Assembly (NCBI GenBank): GCA_016213405.1
Contig: JACRAM010000125.1
Coordinates: forward strand, 62,001-126,000
Reading direction: 5' to 3'
DNA length: 64,000 nt
Origin: Bacteroidota bacterium
GTDB taxonomy: Bacteria > Bacteroidota > Bacteroidia > Palsa-948
Below are positions 1-7,521 of this stretch, one piece after another. Below the pieces are notes generated by a model. It searched no databases. It was given only the letters and a program-made list of their open reading frames with translations, and had not been told where the DNA came from. Within the stretch, counting starts at the first letter, position 1; each line of letters starts with the position of its first letter. The position numbers were made by a program, and so were the translations under genes.

Positions 1-274
1 CTAAGTTTGATTTAAGATTCGGATTAGGGCTTTCATACGTTTTTGTCCAAAGGCTGTCACCTATAAAATCTGTTTTCATAATAAAATTTTGTATAATGAT
101 GGGAGGCACCATAATGCCTCCGCTCATAATATACCCTCCATCAGGAGTAGGAGGGCCTCCCACACCATCATACGCTGAAGTTCCGAATGTTTTTTGAAAT
201 TTTATTTGTTGGGAATAAGCATGAAGATAAAAAGATAGAAATAGAAAAAATAATATTTTATTTATTGCTTTCAT
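1..274 (-). CDS. Secreted repeat protein, N-terminal fragment (runs off window)
   Basis: An open frame reads leftward from an ATG at 274 to the window edge, giving about 91 residues. Residues 1-20 form a signal peptide (LFFLFLSFYLHAYSQ). The mature part begins QIKFQKTFGTSAYDG and continues with PDGGYIMSGG, which resembles the repeat start of the protein at 45674 (ITFQKAYGGTAYD, then DSGFIITGG). It is therefore probably a paralogue made of the same roughly 58-residue beta-propeller-like repeats and, by analogy, a T9SS cargo. The C-terminus is outside the window, so the sorting domain cannot be confirmed. Confidence 0.7.
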   Translation of the reverse strand, partial: MKAINKILFFLFLSFYLHAYSQQIKFQKTFGTSAYDGVGGPPTPDGGYIMSGGIMVPPIIIQNFIMKTDFIGDSLWTKTYESPNPNLKSNL

Positions 275-307
275 TTTTATTTGATAATAAGATATGATAA
301 AGATAAT

Positions 308-349
308 ACAAAGCGAGGCAATTTTATTTTTGAAATTGCCTCGCTTTGT
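308..349 (-). terminator. Long perfect hairpin between two leftward genes
   Basis: acaaagcgaggcaattt at 308-324 is the exact reverse complement of 333-349, a 17-bp perfect stem with an 8-nt loop. It lies 7 bp past the stop of the gene at 357-1115 and before the next leftward gene. The T tract on the minus strand is weak, so it may act as a terminator or as an mRNA 3' end stabiliser. Confidence 0.6.
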
Positions 350-356
350 AAATACT

Positions 357-1115
357 TTATTGAACAATTATTTTTTTGTAAAACAGAACTTTTTCATTGC
401 TTTTCATTTCAAGATAATAAACACCTTTGCTCTCTTTTGAAATGTCAATGATTTGTTTGGTTTCCACATTAGTTTCGCCCCATACTGATTCACCCTGCAT
501 ATTGTAAACATGAATTGTCATATTCGGCAATATATCTTCTACTTCAAGAGTAAAAACCCCGGGATTAGGGTTCGGATAGAGTTTTGTTTTTACATCGTTT
601 ATTTCCGGCTGCCTGTCGGGATTTAGGCGCGCGCAGCAAGTCTGAGTACTTTTAGTTACTTTTACTACATCTGTTCTGTTTTGTGTTCCGGAACAATAGG
701 GTGATGTGGTACAGGTGCTGCCGCTGCATCCATCAAGGCAACAATCGTAGGGTCCTCCAGCACCCGGACAAGTACTAACATGACCGCAGGTATAAGTTAC
801 AGTTAAAGTATAATTTGTTGTTGCAGAAGGTGTAGCAGTTGGATTGCAAATATTCGGATTGCTTAATCCTGTAGTAGGCAGCCATGAATAACTTATCTGA
901 CAGGGTCCGCATGCCTGGTTGCCCCCAGCGCAGCCAAGTGATGTTGTTCCGCCAATTGTAGGAGGCGTGCAGCAAGGGCCTGTTGAGTAAACTTTATCCG
1001 GTCCGGCATCCGCACCTGCTGTTGCACTACACGAACCTTGTCCAAATATAAAATTCGTGTTTAGCGTCATCGCCACTATGACAACAACCGCTTTTGTTAA
1101 AATAATTGTTTTCAT
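357..1115 (-). CDS. Cys-rich secreted protein with T9SS sorting domain
   Basis: 252 residues. Residues 1-26 are a signal peptide ending NFIFGQ. The middle (about 30-150) is rich in cysteine (CC, CGPC and CC pairs) and contains YSWLPTTGLSNPNICNPTA followed by TTNYTLTVTY, a pattern common in PKD/SprB-like Ig-fold modules of Bacteroidota surface proteins. From about 180 to the end lies a T9SS type A sorting domain: KLYPNPNPGVFTLEVED, IHVYNMQGESV, KGVYYLEM and the terminal FYKKIIVQ. The protein is likely exported across the outer membrane and attached or released. Its specific function is unknown. Confidence 0.8.
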   Translation of the reverse strand: MKTIILTKAVVVIVAMTLNTNFIFGQGSCSATAGADAGPDKVYSTGPCCTPPTIGGTTSLGCAGGNQACGPCQISYSWLPTTGLSNPNICNPTATPSATTNYTLTVTYTCGHVSTCPGAGGPYDCCLDGCSGSTCTTSPYCSGTQNRTDVVKVTKSTQTCCARLNPDRQPEINDVKTKLYPNPNPGVFTLEVEDILPNMTIHVYNMQGESVWGETNVETKQIIDISKESKGVYYLEMKSNEKVLFYKKIIVQ

Positions 1116-1267
1116 TTTCGATTTGTATTACGAAGTTAAACATAAAAGGTTACATTCTGCCTGTATAATAACCTTGTTATTTACAGGGCGGTGTTAGTTT
1201 TGTTTTTTTTGGTTGTTTTGGTTTTAGTTGTGTTTATTGTTACTATATTTTAATTTGAAAAAATATT

Positions 1268-1774
1268 TTAATCAGCGAGATGAAATCTTGTTTTTACCTC
1301 ATTATAATTACTCCAATCTAAATCAGGATTTGCTTTTCTTGCTCCTGCTGAAACACAAACAACTTTAAACATAGCAGTTACTCCATATACTGTATTAGGG
1401 TCAGAACCCGAGGATAGCGAAGAACTATATGTCCATGTGGGTTGAACATTGCCAACAGAAGTATTATAACCCCAATAATAATCGCTAGTTCCAATATATT
1501 GTGTAAAAGGCAACGCTCGCCATGTTGTTCCTCCATTAGAGCTGAAAAACAAATCAACCGTACCTGAATTTTGAACAGTAGAAGTTATATCTGCATCGGA
1601 ATAATTAGCATAATAAGAAGGTGAAGAATACGCCCAGCTTGTTACTGAAAAAGTTTGAGCTTTTACATTCGCATCCTTTCCCGCTGCTCCTGCGGGTCCT
1701 TCTTTTTTTTTGCATCCGATGGATGTTACTAGTGCTGTAATTATAGTAAACACAAAAAGTAGTTTTGATTTCAT
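1268..1774 (-). CDS. Lipoprotein with short collagen-like segment
   Basis: 168 residues. The N-terminus has a lipoprotein signal with lipobox Cys at 21 (VTSIGC), followed by KKKEGPAGAAGKD, a short collagen-like Gly-X-Y stretch often seen just after the lipid anchor of Bacteroidota lipoproteins. The rest is rich in Ser, Tyr and Thr with YYANYSDADI and SSNGGTTWRALPF, which suggests a beta-sandwich domain. I do not recognise a family. It probably lies in the periplasm or on the cell surface. Confidence 0.7.
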   Translation of the reverse strand: MKSKLLFVFTIITALVTSIGCKKKEGPAGAAGKDANVKAQTFSVTSWAYSSPSYYANYSDADITSTVQNSGTVDLFFSSNGGTTWRALPFTQYIGTSDYYWGYNTSVGNVQPTWTYSSSLSSGSDPNTVYGVTAMFKVVCVSAGARKANPDLDWSNYNEVKTRFHLAD

Positions 1775-1806
1775 TGTTGCGGTTTTAGTTGATATTGTTT
1801 TTTGAT

Positions 1807-1992
1807 TTATTTATTTCGAACTGTTACACCGCCATGTGTAGGAGGTGTAATTGTCGGATCGTTACAGGATTTAATTATAAATCCTCCTCCAAATAGAATT
1901 GCAAAGGCTATGGTCGCTGCTTTGACACCAGCGTAATTACCCATCGCTTGCCAAAAGCTATCGAAGAAGTTGCTTTTCTTTTTTGCTGTCAT
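1807..1992 (-). CDS. Small predicted membrane protein
   Basis: 61 residues with a basic N-terminus (MTAKKKSNFF) and one hydrophobic segment at about 23-43 (AATIAFAILFGGGFIIKSC). The tail contains PTITPPTHGG. Six bases separate it from the next gene upstream (1999-2271), so it is likely the last member of a small-protein operon. Its function is unknown. Confidence 0.5.
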   Translation of the reverse strand: MTAKKKSNFFDSFWQAMGNYAGVKAATIAFAILFGGGFIIKSCNDPTITPPTHGGVTVRNK

Positions 1993-1998
1993 GGCTTT

Positions 1999-2271
1999 TT
2001 ATTTTTTACTTGATGGTTTTATCACTTCAGATTTTTTTACAGTTAAAGTATCGTGGTGATGTTGCTCTTTTATTTCTTCTAACATTTGCTTGCCCATTTC
2101 ACCTTGCGTTTTTATATATGTCTCGGCAAGATTTGCTATTCGATTGCCATCAATGGACGGAACTATTTTTGAAAGAGCGAGAATTATTATTATTCCTGCC
2201 GATGCTTTGCCAAGCGCATCAAACAATGCAGAGAAAAATTTTTCTTTATGTTCGTGCCAAAGTTTTTTCAT
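1999..2271 (-). CDS. Small single-span membrane protein of unknown function
   Basis: 90 residues: an amphipathic, Lys/His-rich N-terminus (MKKLWHEHKEKFFSALFDAL), one hydrophobic segment at about 24-40 (SAGIIIILALSKIVPSI), then a charged helix and a His/Lys-rich tail (EQHHHDT). Its start codon overlaps the stop of the gene at 2268-2570 by 4 bp, indicating translational coupling. Together with the 61-residue membrane protein that follows, it could form a membrane pair. No family is recognised. Confidence 0.55.
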   Translation of the reverse strand: MKKLWHEHKEKFFSALFDALGKASAGIIIILALSKIVPSIDGNRIANLAETYIKTQGEMGKQMLEEIKEQHHHDTLTVKKSEVIKPSSKK

Positions 2272-2570
2272 ATATGCTTTTTAATTAGTTTTTGAATTTC
2301 AGAATCTGCATTTAATAAGTCATTAGGCAAGACAAACCAAACAGGATACCCATGTGAAGAAGGCATTCCCACACACATTTTTTTTCCATTCTGTTTTTCT
2401 AAATCATCCCATTCGCGTCTTGCCACATTCCATCTTATAGCAAAACATTCTGTTCCTTCCCAAATAATCTTTGCCAAAGAAAAAGAGTCCTTTCCTCCAT
2501 CATAAATCACTTGGACATTTTCAACATAGTCACTTGGACTTGTTACTTTATCTGGTTTAAAATATTTCAT
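2268..2570 (-). CDS. Conserved-looking small soluble protein, unknown function
   Basis: 100 residues and no signal peptide. It contains several features typical of a folded domain: WEGTECFAIRWNVARREW, then GKKMCVGMPSSHGYPVWFV. The many Trp residues and the GxPSSxGYPxWFVLP segment suggest a compact beta-rich fold. It lies 11 bp downstream of the 70-residue gene and overlaps the next gene by 4 bp, which supports an operon. I cannot assign a function. Confidence 0.6.
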   Translation of the reverse strand: MKYFKPDKVTSPSDYVENVQVIYDGGKDSFSLAKIIWEGTECFAIRWNVARREWDDLEKQNGKKMCVGMPSSHGYPVWFVLPNDLLNADSEIQKLIKKHI

Positions 2571-2581
2571 AGATTAAATTA

Positions 2582-2794
2582 TTAGCGACAAGTTTCTATT
2601 TTGTCTTTTACTACATGGAGAGTTTCACGAACATCAATAAAATCTTTGTCCCATAAATGCACTCTTATAACACTAATATTTCCTGAAGTATAGGGACCTG
2701 TTAATTCTCTTATTTGATCAACATTAATTGTTCGTTTTCCTCCTGGTCTGTTAGCCATAATATCATAATGGTCTAATTCAATAAATTTTGCCAT
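2582..2794 (-). CDS. Small hypothetical protein, possibly beta-hairpin/FlbD-like
   Basis: 70 residues (MAKFIELDHYDIM, GKRTINVDQIRELTGPY, ISVIRVHLWDKDFIDVRET). The pattern of an initial strand, 'INVDQI' and a second strand ending in a short helix is loosely like FlbD-type small proteins, but the resemblance is weak. It is the first of four closely packed minus-strand genes ending at 1807. Confidence 0.5.
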   Translation of the reverse strand: MAKFIELDHYDIMANRPGGKRTINVDQIRELTGPYTSGNISVIRVHLWDKDFIDVRETLHVVKDKIETCR

Positions 2795-2887
2795 AACTTT
2801 TATTTTTATTTTGCCTACTCTCTTTTGGCTTTTCGGCTTCCGCCATTTTTTTATTTTAAATCCTTTATCCTATCTTCTACATTCGTT

Positions 2888-3094
2888 TCATCCTGTATTA
2901 CATTCTCTCGAACAGTAATAACAGCCGTTGCTTTGTGCAAATATTTTTTTTGCTTCGCGCACTGCATCCTGACAGTTTAAAAAATCTCCCAGATATCTCT
3001 TATGATTTTCATGCGGCATCCAGGCGCATCCTTCTTTATGCACTTCATGGTCTCCATTGGCTTGCGCGTGTGTGTTTACATAATATTTGCTCAT
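2888..3094 (-). CDS. Small Cys/His-rich protein (putative metal-binding)
   Basis: 68 residues: MSKYYVNTHAQANGDHEVHK, then a Cys/His array EGCAW, ENHKRY, FLNCQDAVREA and the C-terminal GCYYCSRECNTG. The spacing of His and Cys, with a final CYYC pair, suggests one bound metal ion. Similar small 'YYVNxxAQxxGDHEVH' proteins are, to my knowledge, frequent in Bacteroidota, but no function is known to me. It is 93 bp upstream of the small-protein operon. Confidence 0.65.
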   Translation of the reverse strand: MSKYYVNTHAQANGDHEVHKEGCAWMPHENHKRYLGDFLNCQDAVREAKKIFAQSNGCYYCSRECNTG

Positions 3095-3731
3095 GGTCTT
3101 TTCTTTTTTAAAAGTTTCTTTATTACTTTTCCTATCAACTCAAACCCCGTACCCGCGAAGGTCTTTCCTTCGTGGGAAAGTAATTCGTAAGCTCTGCTTA
3201 TGATTTTTCACCCTTCCTTCCCGGCAATGTCTCTCCGCTTTGGGAACATACTGATGAATATTGCACAGTTTCCCTCACCTGCCAGCCGATAGTCACCGCC
3301 TGAACGCCTTGTGTTCATTCAGTAAAGTCGTAATCCCATTCCGTAATACCTAAACCCGGCATATGAACGTATTGAGCCGGCATCTGAAATCCGAAATCCC
3401 ATATCTGAACACCGAAATCCAGCAGCGTAAAGCCGCAATCCCGCATCGTAATACCCAAATCCCATTCTGTAAAGCCGCAATATGGCACCGTAACACCGAA
3501 ATCCTATAGTGTAAAGCCGAAATCCTATACCGTAACGCAAAGCATAGTAAAATTTTCTCCCTTTAGGGTTCGGGCATCTTGTTTTCCCTTAATAATTTTT
3601 TCTGGCACACTCTTTGCAATACCATACACCAACAGACAATAATCAATAATAAACAATCAATAGAAAACATGACATAACAACTACTCTTTTTTTAAAGTTC
3701 ATTTAACACTAACAATTAAAAAAGAAAAGTT
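3095..3731. other. Gene-free stretch of about 640 bp
   Basis: No convincing gene is seen here. The interval contains a short hairpin (cgaaggtctttccttcg near 3158), the 21-bp tandem array at 3322-3531 and an AT-rich segment leading to the gene at 3732. Open frames through the array are side effects of its 21-bp period. Confidence 0.6.
3322..3531. repeat. Ten tandem copies of a degenerate 21-bp unit
   Basis: Exactly ten 21-bp units (3322, 3343, 3364, 3385, 3406, 3427, 3448, 3469, 3490, 3511). Typical units are gtaaagc|cgaaatc|ctatacc and gtaatac|ccaaatc|ccattct. Each unit divides into three related heptamers of the type nnnAATC, so the array can be read as 30 heptanucleotides. On the minus strand it is stop-free because 21 is a multiple of 3 and would encode heptapeptide repeats (GFRxYxx). 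I treat that as a by-product, not a gene. Confidence 0.85.
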
Positions 3732-4670
3732 ATGTCAAACCAAAACTACCACTGCAAGCAGTTAGAACTGTACGCAGCAGCCAGGTTCTCCTGGAGAAAA
3801 TTCATCGCCTTCATTTCACAATTTAACGCGTTCAAAGGGTTTTACAATGTACCCTACGCAAACGCGCGCCTCGCTGAAATAGATGCAGCACAGGCGATCC
3901 CCGATGAGCAGGTGCGGGGCGAAGCCGCAGAAACCCTTCACATCACCCTCAATCAAAAAGCGGAAACTGCCCTCAACCGCTGGCAAGATTTAAAAAGATA
4001 CATTGCCGATGCCTTCACCGAAGAACTGCAGATTACAAAACTTCAGGCAGCCGGTTCCGAGTTATACGAACCCGCCCGTCAGCACGATTGGGAATCTCTT
4101 CAGGGATTAATGAATGATGGATTAACTTTCATTGCAAACCATTTTGCCGACCTCACCGCAGGCAACAATATGCCTCCCGCATTTCAAACAACATTCAATA
4201 CCGCAAAAACTAATTTCGAACTTACTTACAATCAATTTCTCGATGCCGAAACCGATGAGCCTGTTTCAACTCAGGCAAAAGTAGATGCAAACAATAACGT
4301 GTTTGACAAACTCATGAAAATGCTCCTCGATGGTCAGCAAATCTTCCGTACAAACGATGCAGTCAAAAACCACTTCACGTTCACTCACACTCTCGGCATC
4401 ATCAGCGCCCCCGGTGATTGCACTCTCAAAGGCAGATGCGTTAAAGGCATTGCCCAGACTCCTGAAGAAGGTGTTCGCGTAACCATTCCCGAACTCGGCC
4501 AAACCGTTTTCACCGATGCAGAAGGCAAATACAACATCTCCGGATTTGCCAGCGGAAACTATTCCGCCATCCTTGAAAAAAATACTCTGCAAACACAAAC
4601 ATTCACCGATCTCAGTTTTGACCCCGGAACGTCCATCACCCGAAATGCAACTATGATTCCAAATGCATAA
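3732..4670 (+). CDS. Unknown protein with C-terminal carboxypeptidase-regulatory-like domain
   Basis: 312 residues and no signal peptide. Residues 1-220 are mostly helical (for example RWQDLKRYIADAF and FDKLMKMLLDGQQ) and unrecognised. Residues about 232-310 form a CarboxypepD_reg-like/Ig fold: LKGRCVKGIAQTPEEGVRVT, FTDAEGKYNISGFASGNY, then a final strand. Such domains are common in Bacteroidota, usually in exported proteins, so a cytosolic-looking N-terminus is unusual. Codon use is more GC-rich than in the neighbouring small genes. It is followed by a hairpin element and a terminator. Confidence 0.7.
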   Translation: MSNQNYHCKQLELYAAARFSWRKFIAFISQFNAFKGFYNVPYANARLAEIDAAQAIPDEQVRGEAAETLHITLNQKAETALNRWQDLKRYIADAFTEELQITKLQAAGSELYEPARQHDWESLQGLMNDGLTFIANHFADLTAGNNMPPAFQTTFNTAKTNFELTYNQFLDAETDEPVSTQAKVDANNNVFDKLMKMLLDGQQIFRTNDAVKNHFTFTHTLGIISAPGDCTLKGRCVKGIAQTPEEGVRVTIPELGQTVFTDAEGKYNISGFASGNYSAILEKNTLQTQTFTDLSFDPGTSITRNATMIPNA

Positions 4671-4673
4671 AAA

Positions 4674-4710
4674 CTCCCCTCCTTTTTTTAAGGAGGGGAC
4701 ACAGGGGTGG
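4674..4710. repeat. Half copy of paired-hairpin MITE-like element
   Basis: Stem cccctcctt (4676-4684), a T5 loop and aaggagggg (4690-4698), followed by the arm acaggggtgg. The layout (GC-rich hairpin plus G-rich arm) matches the halves of the paired elements at 11777, 34838, 37348, 39038 and 49382. Confidence 0.6.
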
Positions 4711-4715
4711 TAATT

Positions 4716-4757
4716 ACAAAAGCCAACTAATCGAGTTGGTCGGCTTTTGTATTTTTG
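4716..4757 (+). terminator. Hairpin with T run before rnpA
   Basis: acaaaagcc (4716-4724) pairs with ggcttttgt (4742-4750), enclosing a second short stem (caact/agttg), and is followed by atttttg. It fits a factor-independent terminator for the gene at 3732. The T run coincides with the proposed rnpA -7 box. Confidence 0.6.
4750..4757 (+). promoter_or_regulatory. Bacteroidota-type -7 box directly before rnpA start
   Basis: tatttttg matches TAnnTTTG and ends 1 nt before the ATG at 4759. No TTTG is seen at the usual upstream distance, so the assignment rests on the -7 motif only. If used, the transcript would have almost no leader. Confidence 0.35.
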
Positions 4758-4758
4758 C

Positions 4759-5280
4759 ATGATGCCCCGCCACACCTTCAAAAAAGCAGAACGCCTCACA
4801 AACAAAAAAACGTTTGACCAACTCTTCAAATCAGGCAAAAGCATAGTGGTTCCTCCCTTCAGATGGGTGTGGATAGAAATAGCAAGCCCCAAGCATCAAG
4901 TCCAAAGTCCAAAGTCCAAAGAAGCAGCCAGTATCGGCTGTTCCCTTGGAATTTGGAGCTTGGAATTTGAAACTTGGAATTTGAAACTCGGCATCTCCGT
5001 TCCCAAAAAATCATTCTCAAAAGCCGTTCAGCGCAACCGGATTAAAAGAAGAATCCGCGAAGCGTACCGAAAAAACAAGCACCTGCTTTACCCCGAGGGA
5101 CAAAAAAAAATGTCCAACGGGGTTTATGAAGTATTATACCGAAGGTATGGAAACCCACAAAAAAAGAATCTATCTATTGCGCTGATGATTATTTACACTG
5201 AAAAAACGGAGCTGCCCTACAGCGAGATAGAAAAGAAAATGCTTGTATCTTTACAAAAACTGGTTGAGTCAATAAAATAA
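4759..5280 (+). CDS. rnpA: Ribonuclease P protein component, with repeat-derived insertion
   Basis: RnpA is the protein subunit of RNase P, which matures tRNA 5' ends. Family signatures are present: HTFKKAERLTNKKTFDQLF at the start and the RNR-type motif KAVQRNRIKRRIREAYR. I chose the ATG at 4759 (MMPRHTF) over an upstream TTG at 4747, giving 173 residues, longer than usual. The excess lies between VWIEI and ISVPKKSFSKA, about residues 43-76, and is encoded by the heptanucleotide element at 4887-4987. The insertion keeps the frame and falls between conserved blocks, so the protein is probably functional. yidD follows, the usual pairing. Confidence 0.93.
   Translation: MMPRHTFKKAERLTNKKTFDQLFKSGKSIVVPPFRWVWIEIASPKHQVQSPKSKEAASIGCSLGIWSLEFETWNLKLGISVPKKSFSKAVQRNRIKRRIREAYRKNKHLLYPEGQKKMSNGVYEVLYRRYGNPQKKNLSIALMIIYTEKTELPYSEIEKKMLVSLQKLVESIK
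4887..4987. repeat. Heptanucleotide inverted-arm element inside rnpA
   Basis: Arm 1 is ccccaag catcaag tccaaag tccaaag tccaaag (4887-4921). Arm 2 is ttggaat ttggagc ttggaat ttgaaac ttggaat ttgaaac (4946-4987), roughly the reverse complement of arm 1. The 24-bp centre holds a small palindrome (cagcc agtat cggctg). The same architecture recurs at 47350-47417 and 55191-55285. Confidence 0.85.
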
Positions 5281-5313
5281 TTTCATCCTGCATCGTTAAC
5301 ATAAATTAACAGA

Positions 5314-5535
5314 GTGAGCAAGATAATCGGCACAATAATGGTTACCTTTATTAAGTTGTATAAAATAACTTTATCACCCTTCATCGGAAATTCATGCAGA
5401 TACCAGCCCACTTGTTCGCAATACGGAATGGAAGCCATACAAAAACATGGCGGCTTCAAAGGAAGCTGGCTCACCATGAAAAGAGTTTGCTCCTGCCATC
5501 CCTGGGGCGGACACGGATATGATCCTGTTCCCTAA
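5314..5535 (+). CDS. yidD: Membrane protein insertion efficiency factor YidD
   Basis: 73 residues from a GTG start. YidD is a small membrane-associated protein that supports YidC-dependent insertion of inner-membrane proteins. Family motifs are complete: [20 protein letters not shown] and CSQYGMEAI, then a Cys/Gly-rich end ([15 protein letters not shown]). It lies 33 bp after rnpA, the usual rnpA-yidD order. Its stop codon is the first triplet of the heptanucleotide repeat at 5533. Confidence 0.95.
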   Translation: MSKIIGTIMVTFIKLYKITLSPFIGNSCRYQPTCSQYGMEAIQKHGGFKGSWLTMKRVCSCHPWGGHGYDPVP

Positions 5536-5560
5536 TGACCAATGACTAATGACTAATGAC
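5533..5560. repeat. Four heptamers between yidD stop and the S41 protease start
   Basis: taatgac caatgac taatgac taatgac runs from 5533 to 5560. It begins at the yidD stop codon and ends 9 nt before the ATG at 5570. It is another member of the window's heptanucleotide repeat class. Confidence 0.8.
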
Positions 5561-5569
5561 TAATAAAAT

Positions 5570-7393
5570 ATGAAACTCACACAAACACTTCTGAAACGCG
5601 CAAGGAAATTTGTCCTCATTGTTTCTGTTTCCTGCGCAACTATTTTCTCCTTCGGATTCGTTGACAATTATTTTGAACTGTCAAAGAACCTCGACATCTT
5701 CGCCACGCTGCTGCGCGAACTCAACACCTATTATGTAGATGACATCAAGCCGGGCGACCTCATCAAAAAAGGAATTGATGAAATGCTCAACACGCTTGAC
5801 CCGTACACTGAATTTTATGCCGAGTCCGATATTGAAGATTATAAAATGATGGTGACCGGTCAGTATGGCGGCATCGGTTCGCTCATCCGTCAGAAAGGAG
5901 ATTACGTTATGATTGGAGAACCGTATGAAGGTTTCCCCGCACAAAAAGCAGGGCTGATGTCGGGCGATGTGATAACGGAAATTGACGGCAAGCCCATCAA
6001 AGGAAAAAATACTGCTGAGGTGAGCAAACTGCTGAAAGGACAGGCAGCCACCTCCGTAAAAGTTTTAATTGAGCGCGAAGGAGAGAAAAAGCCCTTTGAA
6101 GTAACGCTCGTGAGAGAAGATATTAAAATCAAAAACGTTCCTTATTACGGAGTGGTGGGTGATGGAACTGTTGGATATATCAAACTCACCGGCTTCACTG
6201 AAAATGCGGCAAAGGAAGTTAAAACCGCCTTTCTGGAACTGAAAGAAAAAAATCACATCAAAGCATTGATTTTTGATCTGCGCGATAACGGGGGCGGACT
6301 CCTGAAAGAATCGGTTGACATTGTAAATACGTTCGTAAATAAAGACCAGACCATTGTTGAGCAAAAAGGGAAAGTGAAAGAAATGAACCGCAGCCACAAA
6401 GCCATGTATGCCCCCGTTGACACTGCCATGCCGATGGTGATGCTCGTTAATAAAAATTCTGCTTCCGCTTCTGAAATTGTAAGCGGCTCCATTCAGGATT
6501 TAGACAGAGGCGTGATTCTCGGGCAGCGCTCATTCGGAAAGGGATTAGTGCAACAAACCATCCAGCTTTCTTACGGAACACAAATGAAAGTTACCACTGC
6601 AAAATACTACACGCCCAGCGGCAGGTGCATTCAGGAACTGGATTACTTTCATAAAAATAATTTAGGAAAAGCCGAGCACGTTCCCGACTCGCTCATCCGT
6701 GAATTCAAAACTAAAAACGGCAGAAGCGTTTATGATGGAAGCGGAATTTTTCCTGATGTAAAACTTGAGCCAAGGTCCTATGCCCTCATAACAGGAGCCA
6801 TCATTTCTAAAAATCATGTTTTCGATTACGCTACAAAATACCGTTTGGCTCATACTTCTATTGCAGCATCAAAAGATTTTTCTCTTACGGAAGTTGAATA
6901 CAATGATTTTATCAAATACCTCTCGGATAAAACCTATGAGTATACCACCAAGAGCGAAAAATCTCTTGACGAACTGAAGAAAAACACGGAAACCGAAAAG
7001 TATTTTGAAAGCATCAAAGTTGAATATGACAACCTGAAGGATAAAATAAAAGCAAACAAAAAAGAAGACCTCGCAAAGTATAAGCCCGAAATAAAAGATT
7101 TTCTGGAAGAAGAAATTGCTTCGCGTTATTACTACCAGCGCGGGCGCCTCGAATCTTCGCTGCGCGATGACAATGAATTGAAAGAAGCGGTAAAACTGCT
7201 GAATGATAAATCTCTTTATGAGTCCATACTCTCCGGCAAAGGTCAGTACAAAGTGATTGGAAAACCGGGCGATGTGCAGGCAAAAGCAAATCCTCCTGAT
7301 GATGAAGATGAGTTTGGAGGAGCAAATGTAGTGGAACCTAAAAAAGATTCCAAAGACGAAAAGAAACCGGAGGATAGCAAATCTCCTAAGTAA
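5570..7393 (+). CDS. C-terminal processing peptidase, S41 family (tail-specific protease)
   Basis: 607 residues with an N-terminal membrane anchor or signal at about 13-31. Next come the S41 N-terminal helices, a PDZ domain at about 95-190 (GSLIRQKGDYVMIGEPYEG, AGLMSGDVITEIDG) and the S41 catalytic domain at about 200-400. The nucleophile motif NSASASE lies at about 296-302, and the catalytic Lys at about 324 (RSFGKGLVQ). The C-terminal 200 residues are charged and coiled. It acts in the periplasm and probably trims or degrades exported proteins by recognising their C-termini. It ends at a strong terminator (7432-7469). Confidence 0.93.
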   Translation: MKLTQTLLKRARKFVLIVSVSCATIFSFGFVDNYFELSKNLDIFATLLRELNTYYVDDIKPGDLIKKGIDEMLNTLDPYTEFYAESDIEDYKMMVTGQYGGIGSLIRQKGDYVMIGEPYEGFPAQKAGLMSGDVITEIDGKPIKGKNTAEVSKLLKGQAATSVKVLIEREGEKKPFEVTLVREDIKIKNVPYYGVVGDGTVGYIKLTGFTENAAKEVKTAFLELKEKNHIKALIFDLRDNGGGLLKESVDIVNTFVNKDQTIVEQKGKVKEMNRSHKAMYAPVDTAMPMVMLVNKNSASASEIVSGSIQDLDRGVILGQRSFGKGLVQQTIQLSYGTQMKVTTAKYYTPSGRCIQELDYFHKNNLGKAEHVPDSLIREFKTKNGRSVYDGSGIFPDVKLEPRSYALITGAIISKNHVFDYATKYRLAHTSIAASKDFSLTEVEYNDFIKYLSDKTYEYTTKSEKSLDELKKNTETEKYFESIKVEYDNLKDKIKANKKEDLAKYKPEIKDFLEEEIASRYYYQRGRLESSLRDDNELKEAVKLLNDKSLYESILSGKGQYKVIGKPGDVQAKANPPDDEDEFGGANVVEPKKDSKDEKKPEDSKSPK

Positions 7394-7431
7394 AAAGGCG
7401 AATAGCACCGTATTTGCTGAAAACATTTTCA

Positions 7432-7469
7432 TCCCTCTCTGAAGTATCAGAGGGGGATTTTTTATTTTT
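7432..7469 (+). terminator. Strong factor-independent terminator after the S41 protease
   Basis: tccctctctga (7432-7442) pairs with tcagaggggga (7447-7457) through 11 pairs including one G-T wobble, with loop agta, followed by ttttttattttt. Confidence 0.85.
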
Positions 7470-7521
7470 ACACAAATAATCTGAACCTCTTTGCGTTCAG
7501 AAAGCATCCCGGTTAATCCCT

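Noticed and set aside
3322-3531. Possible CRISPR array
   Set aside because: Units are contiguous 21-bp copies with no unique spacers, and no cas genes are present.
3319-3540. 73-residue minus-strand frame with heptapeptide repeats (GFRxYxx)
   Set aside because: It follows automatically from a 21-bp repeat without stops. No conserved neighbours, ribosome site or non-repeat part support a gene.
4266-4892. 208-residue minus-strand frame
   Set aside because: It lies across the 3732 gene, a hairpin element and the rnpA start. Composition follows the plus-strand genes.
6869-7507. 212-residue minus-strand frame opposite the S41 protease
   Set aside because: Shadow of a gene with clear domains. 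Runs through the terminator.
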